Positions 41,327-49,282 of a DNA stretch of 53,564 nt are shown in pieces. Position numbers and translations under genes: made by a program. The notes below the pieces were generated by a model, which had not been told where the DNA came from, searched no databases, and saw nothing but the letters and a program-made list of their open reading frames with translations. The stretch's first letter is position 1. Each line of letters starts with the position of its first letter. Source of the stretch: Ruminococcus sp. Its GTDB lineage: Bacteria; Bacillota; Clostridia; Oscillospirales; Ruminococcaceae. The DNA lies in the NCBI GenBank assembly GCA_016290875.1, contig JAEEVL010000024.1, positions 1 through 53,564 of the forward strand. Reading direction: 5' to 3'.

Positions 41327-41352
41327 AAAAGCGTTTCCGGGAAAATGCTTTT
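41327..41352 (+). terminator. Possible weak hairpin before the giant surface protein
   Basis: AAAAGC (41327-41332) and GCTTTT (41347-41352) flank an inner TTT/AAA pairing. It may be an attenuator in the 111-base gap. Weak. Confidence 0.3.
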
Positions 41353-41394
41353 GTCCGGCGGAAAAAATATAAATGCGGAAAAAGGAGTAAAGCT

Positions 41395-44300
41395 ATGAGT
41401 TTTGTAAGGAGAGTGCTGGCAGGTGCGGCGGCGCTGACTATGACAATGGAGCCGCTTGGTCTGACAAAGCTCGCTGTTTATGCGGAAAGCTCTACTGAGC
41501 AGGCAAGCGTTGCAGCGGTGACTGAACCTAAGCTGACAGTCAACATCCCGAATGCAGATAAATGGACTAATTCTATTGCTGACTGGGATATTTCTGTCAA
41601 CGTTCCGGCGAAGATATATTTTGCAACTGATAAGAATAATAAACCGGACTGGGGAGAGTATACTACCGGTCAGGAATGGAAAGCTGATTCCACTGTGCCG
41701 GAAGGCGAGAACTATATCAAGTTCTGGGCTGTGCCGGATGATGAACAGTATCCTGTGATAGAGAAGAATGCCATCAAGTACAGGTTTGATTCTGTTCTTC
41801 CTGCTTATTTCAGCATAATCGAAAAAAATGGTGTACTAACGCAGGAACAGGGAATAATGGATGAAAGACCGGATGTTGCTTCCGGTATTTCTGAATTATA
41901 CTACACCTTTGGTGATGTCGAGATAAAAACGCTGGATGATCTGAAAGATAAAGCGACTTCTTTGAGTATGTCGACTGATAAAGATGGAAAAGCAACGTTT
42001 TCTTTAAAGCTTAACTCATACTATGAGCTTAATACTGTCAGAGTATTTGCTGTTGATAAGGCAGGAAACTTCAAGGAATCCGGATACAAGAACATTACAA
42101 GCAACACTTCTGCGCCTGGTATCTACGAAAGTAATTTCAGCAGCGATAAGTGGTATATTGATAATAAAAACTGGACCTTTACAACTGACGCAGAAGCAAA
42201 ACTCTACTGGAAAGTTTCAGATACCGATCTTGCTGATTGGGGAGAAATGTCAGAAGCAGAAACCGGTGAACTTTACGATCTCGATACTGGTGTCGGATAT
42301 ATCCACTTCTGGGCAGCTTCCAACGATCCGCTCAGACAGGTCAATGAGAAGACATATTCTTATAAGATAGATAAGGAAACTCCGTCGTTATTTAATGTAA
42401 CAGCGGAAGTATGCCCGGCTAAGGAAGATGGTTCAGACGGAGGTCATGTCAATTTTTCAGCTTCCGGTATTACTGACAAGCCATCAGGAGTAGAAAGCGT
42501 AAGCTATACTATAAAAAAAGAGGGAGAGTCCGAGAATAACGAGATCTTCCTTAATGACCAGCAATACAGTATATCCAGAGACGGAAAGCTCAGCTTTAAT
42601 TTTGATCTGTACAATACTCTTAAAGGTGAAACTGTAGTATTCAAGGTAAGGGATAAGGCAGGAAACTGTACTGAGTATTCGTGTGAGGGAATTTCAAACG
42701 ATCCTGATGTTCCGGTAATACTTACAGGCAAAGATCAGATAGGTATAGTTGAGCGTACCAAAATGGATTCTTCAGAAGAAGAGAGCGGTGTCATCAAACC
42801 TATTAAATTTGGCTGCAAGACAGTAGATGATTTACTGAGACTTGTATATGCTAATGATTCAGACTTCCTGAAGCTCACTATCAAGGAAACAGAGCTGAAT
42901 GAGATACGTGTATATGTTGATGACGCTGAAAAATATATCAGTTTTGTAGAAACTGAAACAGACTCTTCTAAGAGCTGGATAAACTTCTTTGATCCTGATG
43001 AAGAGGGTACAGCTGTTTATTATATCAGACTTTCTGAACTCGGTCTGACTCCTGATACAGAACACACCTTGTTCATAGAGGCAGCAGATAAGCAGAACAC
43101 AAGTGCAAAAGTCGGCCTTAAATTCGTGGATAATACTGACGGAGAAGCAGACGAATATAAGCTGATCTACGATCCTTACAGTGAAGATGCTGATACTGTT
43201 GTTACGATAAAACCGGATGAAGAGCCGCTTGTGTCAGGTCCTTACAACTACTATGGCAAAGGTTATCAGGATCGCAGCTTCAGCATAGATATAAGTGATG
43301 ATAACGGCCTGAAAAAGTATTCTGTTAATGTAAACGGTCAGGAAATTGCTGCGGCTAATTATTCTGAGGGTGTAACTTCGGTCACTACCTGTACTTCTAT
43401 CGAGACAGTAGTCGATGAATCAGGCTGTATCGTAACAGATGATGATGGTGATCCGATTACAACAGTCGTATATTATGAAGAGGAATATATCGTTCCTGTT
43501 ACTTCAGCAGATACAATAAATGTAAGCCTTGCCGATGAAGTTTTCAATTCTGACGGATACTATGAGATCAAAGTTGACGCATCTGACCTTGCAGGAAATA
43601 AGAGCAGAGGAGAAGACTCGGTATACAGGTTCATGGTAGATACGATGCCGCCTGAGGTGGACAAGAAGTTCGACTATGACAAATCATTGCTTCACTTACG
43701 CAGATTTGGTTTGTTCGGAAACAGAAAAACTTCTATTACCATCCATGCAAAAGATCTTGGAGTTGGTATTGATCCTGATACAGTAGTTCTTCACTGGGCT
43801 CCTAAGAAGAGCAATATTCTGGAAGAATACAAGGCAGAAAAATCAGGTGATGATGCATATACTTTCAAGGATCTGCCTGTCGGCGGAGAAGCTGTTCCGT
43901 ATATCACAATATCCGATCTTCTCGGAAACACAAGCAGATATTATTTCTACATTCCTGAGAGCGAAATGGAAAGCTGTCAGATAATAAGCACAGAACTGTT
44001 CGGCAGGAATAACAAAGCAGTTCTCGTACTTGAAGACGACTTACCTTACATTAATATCGTGATCCCTGATTCCTACAGCGAAACATCTTCTTCAGGCGAC
44101 GAACTGAGAATGTATGCTGACAAGGACGGTTCAAAGTGGTATCCTGTCGGTATCAAGTATCAGGTAAGTGCTATAGATAAGAGTTCCGGTCTTGAAAAAG
44201 TAGTCGTTAAGCAGAACGGCAAGGAATACAAGACAGAGGAAAGCATTCCTGAGGCTGCGCTCAGCTCTGACGCATCCGGCAAGTATAATGCTGAAAACGA

Positions 44301-47058
44301 TGTTGTCAGCTTCGCAGAGAACAGATTCAGAGATGAAGCACGTTACAGCTATCCGCTCATTGAAGAGGGAAAATATAAACTCGAAGCGTCTGCGTCTGAC
44401 AATGCAGGCAACAGCAGAAATGCTTCATCAGTCAATGTTGGCATTGACCTTAATTCACCCGAGATAACACAGTTCGTATTCGGCGGTGCTTCTGATGATC
44501 CGACCTCATATACAAGAGATACTTTCGGATTCTTCTTCAATGAACCTACCGAAGCAAGAGTATACATCAATGATGACGGAATATCATCCGGATTCAAAAA
44601 TGTTTCGCTCTCACTTGAGAACGTTGACGGTACTAATGAACAGTTCGTGGCTGAACCGGCATTTGCTTCTGATGAGGACGGTCAGTATGCTTCGTTCACG
44701 ATACCTATGGGATTCAAAGGTCGTGTTATCGCTAAGGTAACCGATAACGTCGGACATTCTTCAGGTCTTATCAGCGCTGACGGAAGCGTAATTGAGAACC
44801 AGGGAATACACGAGAACAGCTCCGGACTTGACATCAAGCCGGATATACAGAACAGAGGTACAGATGCAAACGGCGTACCGCTCTACAATTCAAGCATTCC
44901 GCTTACTGTTACAGCCGAGGATTCTTTCTCAGGTATTGCTCTTATTGAGTGGTCTATCGCAAACGATAACGAGAGCGGACGTATAACAGTTGATGTTGAC
45001 GGTTCTTACTCAAGCGATTCAGAAGCAGCTGTTATCGACGAAGAGAGCATAAAGTACGACAGCAACCTTGTTACTCTTCTAAAGTTCAAGCTCTCAGTTG
45101 ACAGCAACACAAACGGCAATACAGTACGTGTAAAGCTTACAGACCGCGCAGGTAACACAAGCGTTTCTGAGAAGGTTTACAGTGTTGATACAACACCTCC
45201 TGTGATCAGCAGCGAGCTGAGCAATCAGGATCCCTCAAACGGCAAGTACTACAATACAGATCAGACTGTAAAGATCACAGTTGTAGAGAGAAACTTCGAT
45301 CCTGATGCTGTAAAGGTTGTAGTAAACAATGTTGAACAGAACGTCAACTGGGGCGGTGAAAAGAAGTCTATCGGTACAGACGAGACAGTTCATACCGGTG
45401 AATTCAAGCTCACAGCGGACGGCGACTACAATTACACAATAAGCTATAACGATATGGCAGGCAATACAGGAAATACTTTCAGCGAGCCGTCATTCGTAAT
45501 AGACAGAACAGCTCCAACTGTTAAGAATAACTTTGAAACATTCGGCGATCCTGCAAAGAATGACAAGTATTTTAATCTTAACAATAAAGCAAGTGCACAG
45601 GCTGTTATCACAGTTGAGGAAGTAAACTTCTATCCTGTTGATATCGGCGTACAGGTATTCTGCAAACCTGCCGGAAGTCCTCATACTGACGACGGCTGGA
45701 CTACCTACTACTACAAGGCAGAGTGGGAAACCAAGAAGGGTACCGATGTACATACGCTCACTATCCAGTTTGAGGAAGACTATGTGTATAAGGTAGTGAT
45801 GTCTCCTTCAGACAGAGCCGGAAACAAGGCTGTCTTCAAGGTAGGCGGTAAGGAGTATCCCAACAATACAGCAATTTTCGAGACTGACTTTACTGCTCCT
45901 GTAATATGTGAAAGAAACGGTAATGTAGTTAAGTCGAACGATGTATCGTTTATGGATTTCTATGACTATGATCGCCGTACAGATGCAGTACCGCAGGTCG
46001 TTTTCGTGGATACTAACATAGATCATATCTCATATAAGCTCCACAAGTATACTCCTGTATACAAGGACGGCAAGAATATTGGCATGATCGAGCCTGTGGA
46101 CAGCAAGGGCACCGTTAATAAGTTCGTTGAAGAGACAAATGACCGTATGTTCTTTGATCTCCCCGGATTTGAAGAAGACGGCGTATATTCCGTAAAGCTT
46201 ACAGCATACGATAAGGCAGGAAATGCGAGCGAACTCAACGACAATACATATGTACGTATGATAGATCCGAGCACAAAGGTGCTTGCATTCATTGAGAACA
46301 GCGACAGCGAAAAGGGTACAGGCTGGTATTCTATCGAAAACAGCAGCGGTCCTATAAGCAAGCAGCCTGACAGCTTCTCAGATCTTGATATCGTTGTATT
46401 CTCAAAGTATTCAGCAGAATCACACGTACTTCTCGTTGACAAGAATACGGGTGCTGTAACCGATACAGAGATAACTTCTGACGAGAACAGTCTCTTCGAT
46501 AAGGATATGTACGGTATCGGAGCTTACAGATATACTCTCCCCGGAAACTATTTCAGCGATAACTACACAGCGGATGCTGATACCAACCTCTATCTCCAGG
46601 TTGAGAACGCAGGTGTCAAGCGTGAACTCGGTGAGATATACATTGACAATACCGATCCGAGATGTGACGTGCCTGATGATCATTTCCATAACTGGGGTTA
46701 TTTCAGCAGCTCCGGAACAAAGACTATTCACTTCGACAATGTAAGTGAGGCACTCGATATAGAGCAGACAGTGGCTTATGTTGACGGCAAGACTATCAAT
46801 ATCACACCGCATGGCGTTTTCAGATACGATGAAGCCTGCAGCAGAATTTCGCTCGATCTCGAACCCGGAAAGCATACTGTCGGAATCATGCTGGTAGACA
46901 AGGCAAAGAACACCAACAGCGTACAGGAAGTTCAGCACCTTGCGATAGGCGTAAAGGGACTGTGGCAGAATTACTGGTTCATACCGATAATCCTTCTTGC
47001 AGGTATTGCGGCTATTGTAGGTGGCGTGTTCCTGAATAAAGTCATAAGAAGACGCTGA
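41395..47058 (+). CDS. Giant Ig-like surface protein with C-terminal membrane anchor
   Basis: The start follows AAAAAGGAGTAAAGCT. The 1,887-residue protein has a signal peptide (SFVRRVLAGAAALTMTMEPL, ending near VYAESS) and a single C-terminal helix (FIPIILLAGIAAIVGGVFLN) followed by KVIRRR, so it is fixed in the membrane with nearly all residues outside. No LPXTG motif occurs. The body consists of about ten to twelve bacterial Ig-like units, each ending in a D-K-A-G-N-type turn (DKAGNFKES, RDKAGNCTE, TDRAGNTSV, YDKAGNASE). It is the last gene of the T7SS operon. A long wall-spanning component or adhesin is likely, perhaps replacing EsaA/YueB; this role is inference. Confidence 0.85.
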   Translation: MSFVRRVLAGAAALTMTMEPLGLTKLAVYAESSTEQASVAAVTEPKLTVNIPNADKWTNSIADWDISVNVPAKIYFATDKNNKPDWGEYTTGQEWKADSTVPEGENYIKFWAVPDDEQYPVIEKNAIKYRFDSVLPAYFSIIEKNGVLTQEQGIMDERPDVASGISELYYTFGDVEIKTLDDLKDKATSLSMSTDKDGKATFSLKLNSYYELNTVRVFAVDKAGNFKESGYKNITSNTSAPGIYESNFSSDKWYIDNKNWTFTTDAEAKLYWKVSDTDLADWGEMSEAETGELYDLDTGVGYIHFWAASNDPLRQVNEKTYSYKIDKETPSLFNVTAEVCPAKEDGSDGGHVNFSASGITDKPSGVESVSYTIKKEGESENNEIFLNDQQYSISRDGKLSFNFDLYNTLKGETVVFKVRDKAGNCTEYSCEGISNDPDVPVILTGKDQIGIVERTKMDSSEEESGVIKPIKFGCKTVDDLLRLVYANDSDFLKLTIKETELNEIRVYVDDAEKYISFVETETDSSKSWINFFDPDEEGTAVYYIRLSELGLTPDTEHTLFIEAADKQNTSAKVGLKFVDNTDGEADEYKLIYDPYSEDADTVVTIKPDEEPLVSGPYNYYGKGYQDRSFSIDISDDNGLKKYSVNVNGQEIAAANYSEGVTSVTTCTSIETVVDESGCIVTDDDGDPITTVVYYEEEYIVPVTSADTINVSLADEVFNSDGYYEIKVDASDLAGNKSRGEDSVYRFMVDTMPPEVDKKFDYDKSLLHLRRFGLFGNRKTSITIHAKDLGVGIDPDTVVLHWAPKKSNILEEYKAEKSGDDAYTFKDLPVGGEAVPYITISDLLGNTSRYYFYIPESEMESCQIISTELFGRNNKAVLVLEDDLPYINIVIPDSYSETSSSGDELRMYADKDGSKWYPVGIKYQVSAIDKSSGLEKVVVKQNGKEYKTEESIPEAALSSDASGKYNAENDVVSFAENRFRDEARYSYPLIEEGKYKLEASASDNAGNSRNASSVNVGIDLNSPEITQFVFGGASDDPTSYTRDTFGFFFNEPTEARVYINDDGISSGFKNVSLSLENVDGTNEQFVAEPAFASDEDGQYASFTIPMGFKGRVIAKVTDNVGHSSGLISADGSVIENQGIHENSSGLDIKPDIQNRGTDANGVPLYNSSIPLTVTAEDSFSGIALIEWSIANDNESGRITVDVDGSYSSDSEAAVIDEESIKYDSNLVTLLKFKLSVDSNTNGNTVRVKLTDRAGNTSVSEKVYSVDTTPPVISSELSNQDPSNGKYYNTDQTVKITVVERNFDPDAVKVVVNNVEQNVNWGGEKKSIGTDETVHTGEFKLTADGDYNYTISYNDMAGNTGNTFSEPSFVIDRTAPTVKNNFETFGDPAKNDKYFNLNNKASAQAVITVEEVNFYPVDIGVQVFCKPAGSPHTDDGWTTYYYKAEWETKKGTDVHTLTIQFEEDYVYKVVMSPSDRAGNKAVFKVGGKEYPNNTAIFETDFTAPVICERNGNVVKSNDVSFMDFYDYDRRTDAVPQVVFVDTNIDHISYKLHKYTPVYKDGKNIGMIEPVDSKGTVNKFVEETNDRMFFDLPGFEEDGVYSVKLTAYDKAGNASELNDNTYVRMIDPSTKVLAFIENSDSEKGTGWYSIENSSGPISKQPDSFSDLDIVVFSKYSAESHVLLVDKNTGAVTDTEITSDENSLFDKDMYGIGAYRYTLPGNYFSDNYTADADTNLYLQVENAGVKRELGEIYIDNTDPRCDVPDDHFHNWGYFSSSGTKTIHFDNVSEALDIEQTVAYVDGKTINITPHGVFRYDEACSRISLDLEPGKHTVGIMLVDKAKNTNSVQEVQHLAIGVKGLWQNYWFIPIILLAGIAAIVGGVFLNKVIRRR

Positions 47059-47075
47059 TAAAGCGTAAATGCTTC

Positions 47076-47116
47076 AAGCCATAGAGAAGAAAGCTCTTCT
47101 CTATGGCTTTTCTTTT
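47076..47116 (+). terminator. Terminator of the type VII operon
   Basis: AAGCCATAGAGAAGA (47076-47090) and TCTTCTCTATGGCTT (47095-47109) form a perfect 15-bp stem with a 4-base loop, followed by TTCTTTT. Confidence 0.9.
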
Positions 47117-47165
47117 GTACAAAACAAAACTCCTGATGAGATACAGCATCAGGAGCTTTATGAAT

Positions 47166-47675
47166 CTATTCGGTTTTATCTTCACTGCCAGGTATGTGCC
47201 GGCTGAGAATGAACCTCGCACACAGACCGGTAAATGTACCGGCGATACAGCCTGCGGTCAGCAGTATCGGATAGAATGGCAGTACAGCCATAGAGCGCAT
47301 GACAGCCATAGCGACGATTATCTGACCGGTGTTGTGGAGCATAGCTCCGATAATGCTGCAAAGCCAGATGTAACGCATCGGTATGATGCGTTTGAGGAGA
47401 AGCATACCAGCAAGGCAGGCCATAGCGCCTGCAAAGCTGTATAACAGCGCCGAGAAATTGGAGCTGAATATCGAGCCGAGTATTATCCTTGTGAGCACCA
47501 TGAGGAAGACTTCCTTCGCCTTGAAACGGTAAACAGCATAGACTGTGAATATATTGGCGAGTCCGAGTTTTACACCTGGTATCGGGAGTATATCCGGGAA
47601 ACGCAGTTCTACTATGAATACTATCAGAGCAGCAGCCGTCAGCATAGAGAGTTCGGCGAGTTTCTTTGTGCTCAT
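47166..47675 (-). CDS. Gx transporter family membrane protein (heptaprenyl diphosphate synthase component I-like)
   Basis: The 169-residue protein has about five membrane helices and the family motif IPGVKLGLANIFTVYAVYRF, plus TRIILGSIFSSNFSALLYSF and GAMLHNTGQIIVA. This family (COG4769) is often annotated as heptaprenyl diphosphate synthase component I but is structurally a small transporter. It is repeatedly found with ApbE and NusG-II proteins in flavin-related operons. Its ATG overlaps the stop of the upstream gene by one base. Confidence 0.85.
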   Translation of the reverse strand: MSTKKLAELSMLTAAALIVFIVELRFPDILPIPGVKLGLANIFTVYAVYRFKAKEVFLMVLTRIILGSIFSSNFSALLYSFAGAMACLAGMLLLKRIIPMRYIWLCSIIGAMLHNTGQIIVAMAVMRSMAVLPFYPILLTAGCIAGTFTGLCARFILSRHIPGSEDKTE

Positions 47676-48049
47676 TAGTCTCCACCTCCGTCACAGAAGC
47701 GTACTATCAGTTTGTGCGGGAGACAGATTATCGGGAGATATTCATATCTGAGCACGCCGTTTTTCACGCAGGTATGGTCGGGACAGTCAGCGTCAGAAAC
47801 GCTTATCTGATGATCCTTGATAGTTATGTCATTCCAACCGCCGTCGGGGCAGTCTATACGGAAAGTCCTGTCGCTTTCCTGTGAAAGATCAAGCTTGAAC
47901 AGAACATCGTTGTCCTGAACTATCTCCACCCATACTGATTCTTTTTCCGGATCTTTTTTTGAAGTCCGGAGGAATACAAATGAAAGCACAGCCGAAACAG
48001 CGAATACCACGCTGACCACAGCGATACATATTTTTACGCTTTTAGTCAA
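47675..48049 (-). CDS. NusG domain II-like extracytoplasmic protein
   Basis: The start is TTG, with GGAGGTGATAACCG upstream inside the end of apbE. The 124-residue protein has an N-terminal membrane anchor (KICIAVVSVVFAVSAVLSFV) and an external domain with ISVSDADCPDHTCVKNGVL and ICLPHKLIVRF, the signature of NusG domain II proteins. The two CPDHTC-type cysteines and a third Cys are conserved in the family. It overlaps both neighbours, so the three genes form one translational unit. Its exact biochemical role is not established. Confidence 0.85.
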   Translation of the reverse strand: MTKSVKICIAVVSVVFAVSAVLSFVFLRTSKKDPEKESVWVEIVQDNDVLFKLDLSQESDRTFRIDCPDGGWNDITIKDHQISVSDADCPDHTCVKNGVLRYEYLPIICLPHKLIVRFCDGGGD

Positions 48050-49088
48050 CGGTTATCACCTCCGCCGGCATATGACTCATATTTGAGAAAACGTCTTTTA
48101 TTCCTTCGGTGTAGAATATCTTTTGGTCATCGGTGACGAGTATCATATCATAGGAACGGTCACTGCGCCAGAGCTCTGCTGCACCATCGAGTCCTTTGAC
48201 GAACATAGCGGTCGATAGAGCGTCACAGGTGAGACCGTCGTTTCCGATGATAGTTGCGGAAACAATGCCGTTGTCAGCAGGGAAACCATCTTTTGGATCA
48301 ATGATATGCCAGTAGTTTTTGCCGTCTTCTCCGGTGAAGCAGCGCTCATAGTTTCCGGAAGTAATAATGGCTTTTTCGTCAACTTCGATAACGCACATAT
48401 CAGTTTCCGGAGAAAAAGGATCACGCACGGCAACTTTCCAGGACGAGCCGTCAGGCTTTTTGCCGGATGTCTGAACATTTCCACCGAGGCTTATAACAGC
48501 TGCTTCAGCACCGTTATCACGCAGGATAGTCATAACTTCGTCGCCTGTATATCCCTTTGCGAGAGCTCCGAGATCTATCTGCTGGTCAGCCGGGAGAGTG
48601 ACCTTGTTTCTGTCAATGCTTATACGTCGGTAGTCAACGCAGGGAAGAAGCTCATTAAGGCGGCTTTCAGAGGGGATAGTATAATTACCGGTTGTGAAGC
48701 CCCAGTCCTTGACTATTGGGTAGGCTGTAACATCGAGAGCTCCGTCTGTAATGTCGCCGGTATCGACAGCTTTTTTCAAGATAGCGAGAGTATCTTCACT
48801 TACTTCGACAGGCTCTCCGCCGCTGGAGTTTAGCTTAGAGATGTCGCTGTCCGGTAAAGTTACCGAAAGTTCGGATTCAAGTTTTTTTATTCGGTTTTCA
48901 GCAGCATCGAGAGTTTTTTCGCTGCCGCCGTATATCTTTACGGTCATATATGTGTCCATTGCAAAAATAGTGCGGCTGTATGAATCAGCTTTTTCTGAGC
49001 TGCCGGAGTTCTTGCTTAGTGAGCATCCGGAAGATGTCATCAGCAGAGCAGCAGCTGTCAGCAACGGAATACAGTATCGGTTGTTCAA
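48042..49088 (-). CDS. apbE: FAD:protein FMN transferase, lipoprotein
   Basis: The start is TTG, with CAGGAGTAAAACGA before it. The 348-residue protein has a lipoprotein signal (CIPLLTAAALLMTSSG, then Cys). ApbE motifs are present: TIFAMDTYMTVKIYG, DLGALAKGYTGDEVM, AVISLGGNVQTSG, and the C-terminal ITSGNYERCF plus HIIDPKDGFPADN. The enzyme transfers FMN from FAD to threonines of exported electron-transfer proteins, using Mg2+. No flavinylation target with an FMN-binding domain is present in this window, so its substrate must be encoded elsewhere. First gene of a three-gene operon. Confidence 0.93.
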   Translation of the reverse strand: MNNRYCIPLLTAAALLMTSSGCSLSKNSGSSEKADSYSRTIFAMDTYMTVKIYGGSEKTLDAAENRIKKLESELSVTLPDSDISKLNSSGGEPVEVSEDTLAILKKAVDTGDITDGALDVTAYPIVKDWGFTTGNYTIPSESRLNELLPCVDYRRISIDRNKVTLPADQQIDLGALAKGYTGDEVMTILRDNGAEAAVISLGGNVQTSGKKPDGSSWKVAVRDPFSPETDMCVIEVDEKAIITSGNYERCFTGEDGKNYWHIIDPKDGFPADNGIVSATIIGNDGLTCDALSTAMFVKGLDGAAELWRSDRSYDMILVTDDQKIFYTEGIKDVFSNMSHMPAEVITVD

Positions 49089-49118
49089 ATCGTTTTACTC
49101 CTGAGATCATTTTTAATA

Positions 49119-49147
49119 ATTGTAGCATAAATCAGGTGATTTTGCAA
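49119..49147 (-). promoter_or_regulatory. Promoter of the apbE operon
   Basis: On the minus strand TTGCAA (49142-49147), 17-base spacer and TACAAT (49119-49124), about 30 bases before the apbE start. Confidence 0.6.
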
Positions 49148-49236
49148 GTTGGTTATACTGAGCTAACTAAATAGAGCTTTTATGCTGGCTTTTTACAGTT
49201 ATTATAATTATTTCAGATAATCTTCAACCAAAAGAA

Positions 49237-49271
49237 AAGCCATAGTATCCAATTACAGAATACTATGGCTT
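49237..49271 (-). terminator. Terminator of the pectate lyase gene
   Basis: AAGCCATAGTAT (49237-49248) and ATACTATGGCTT (49260-49271) form a perfect 12-bp stem; on the minus strand it is followed by TTTCTTTT. Confidence 0.85.
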
Positions 49272-49282
49272 GTTTATTATAC

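Noticed and set aside
47182..47694. Second minus-strand frame overlapping the Gx transporter
   Set aside because: The other frame matches a known membrane family and overlaps properly with its operon partners.
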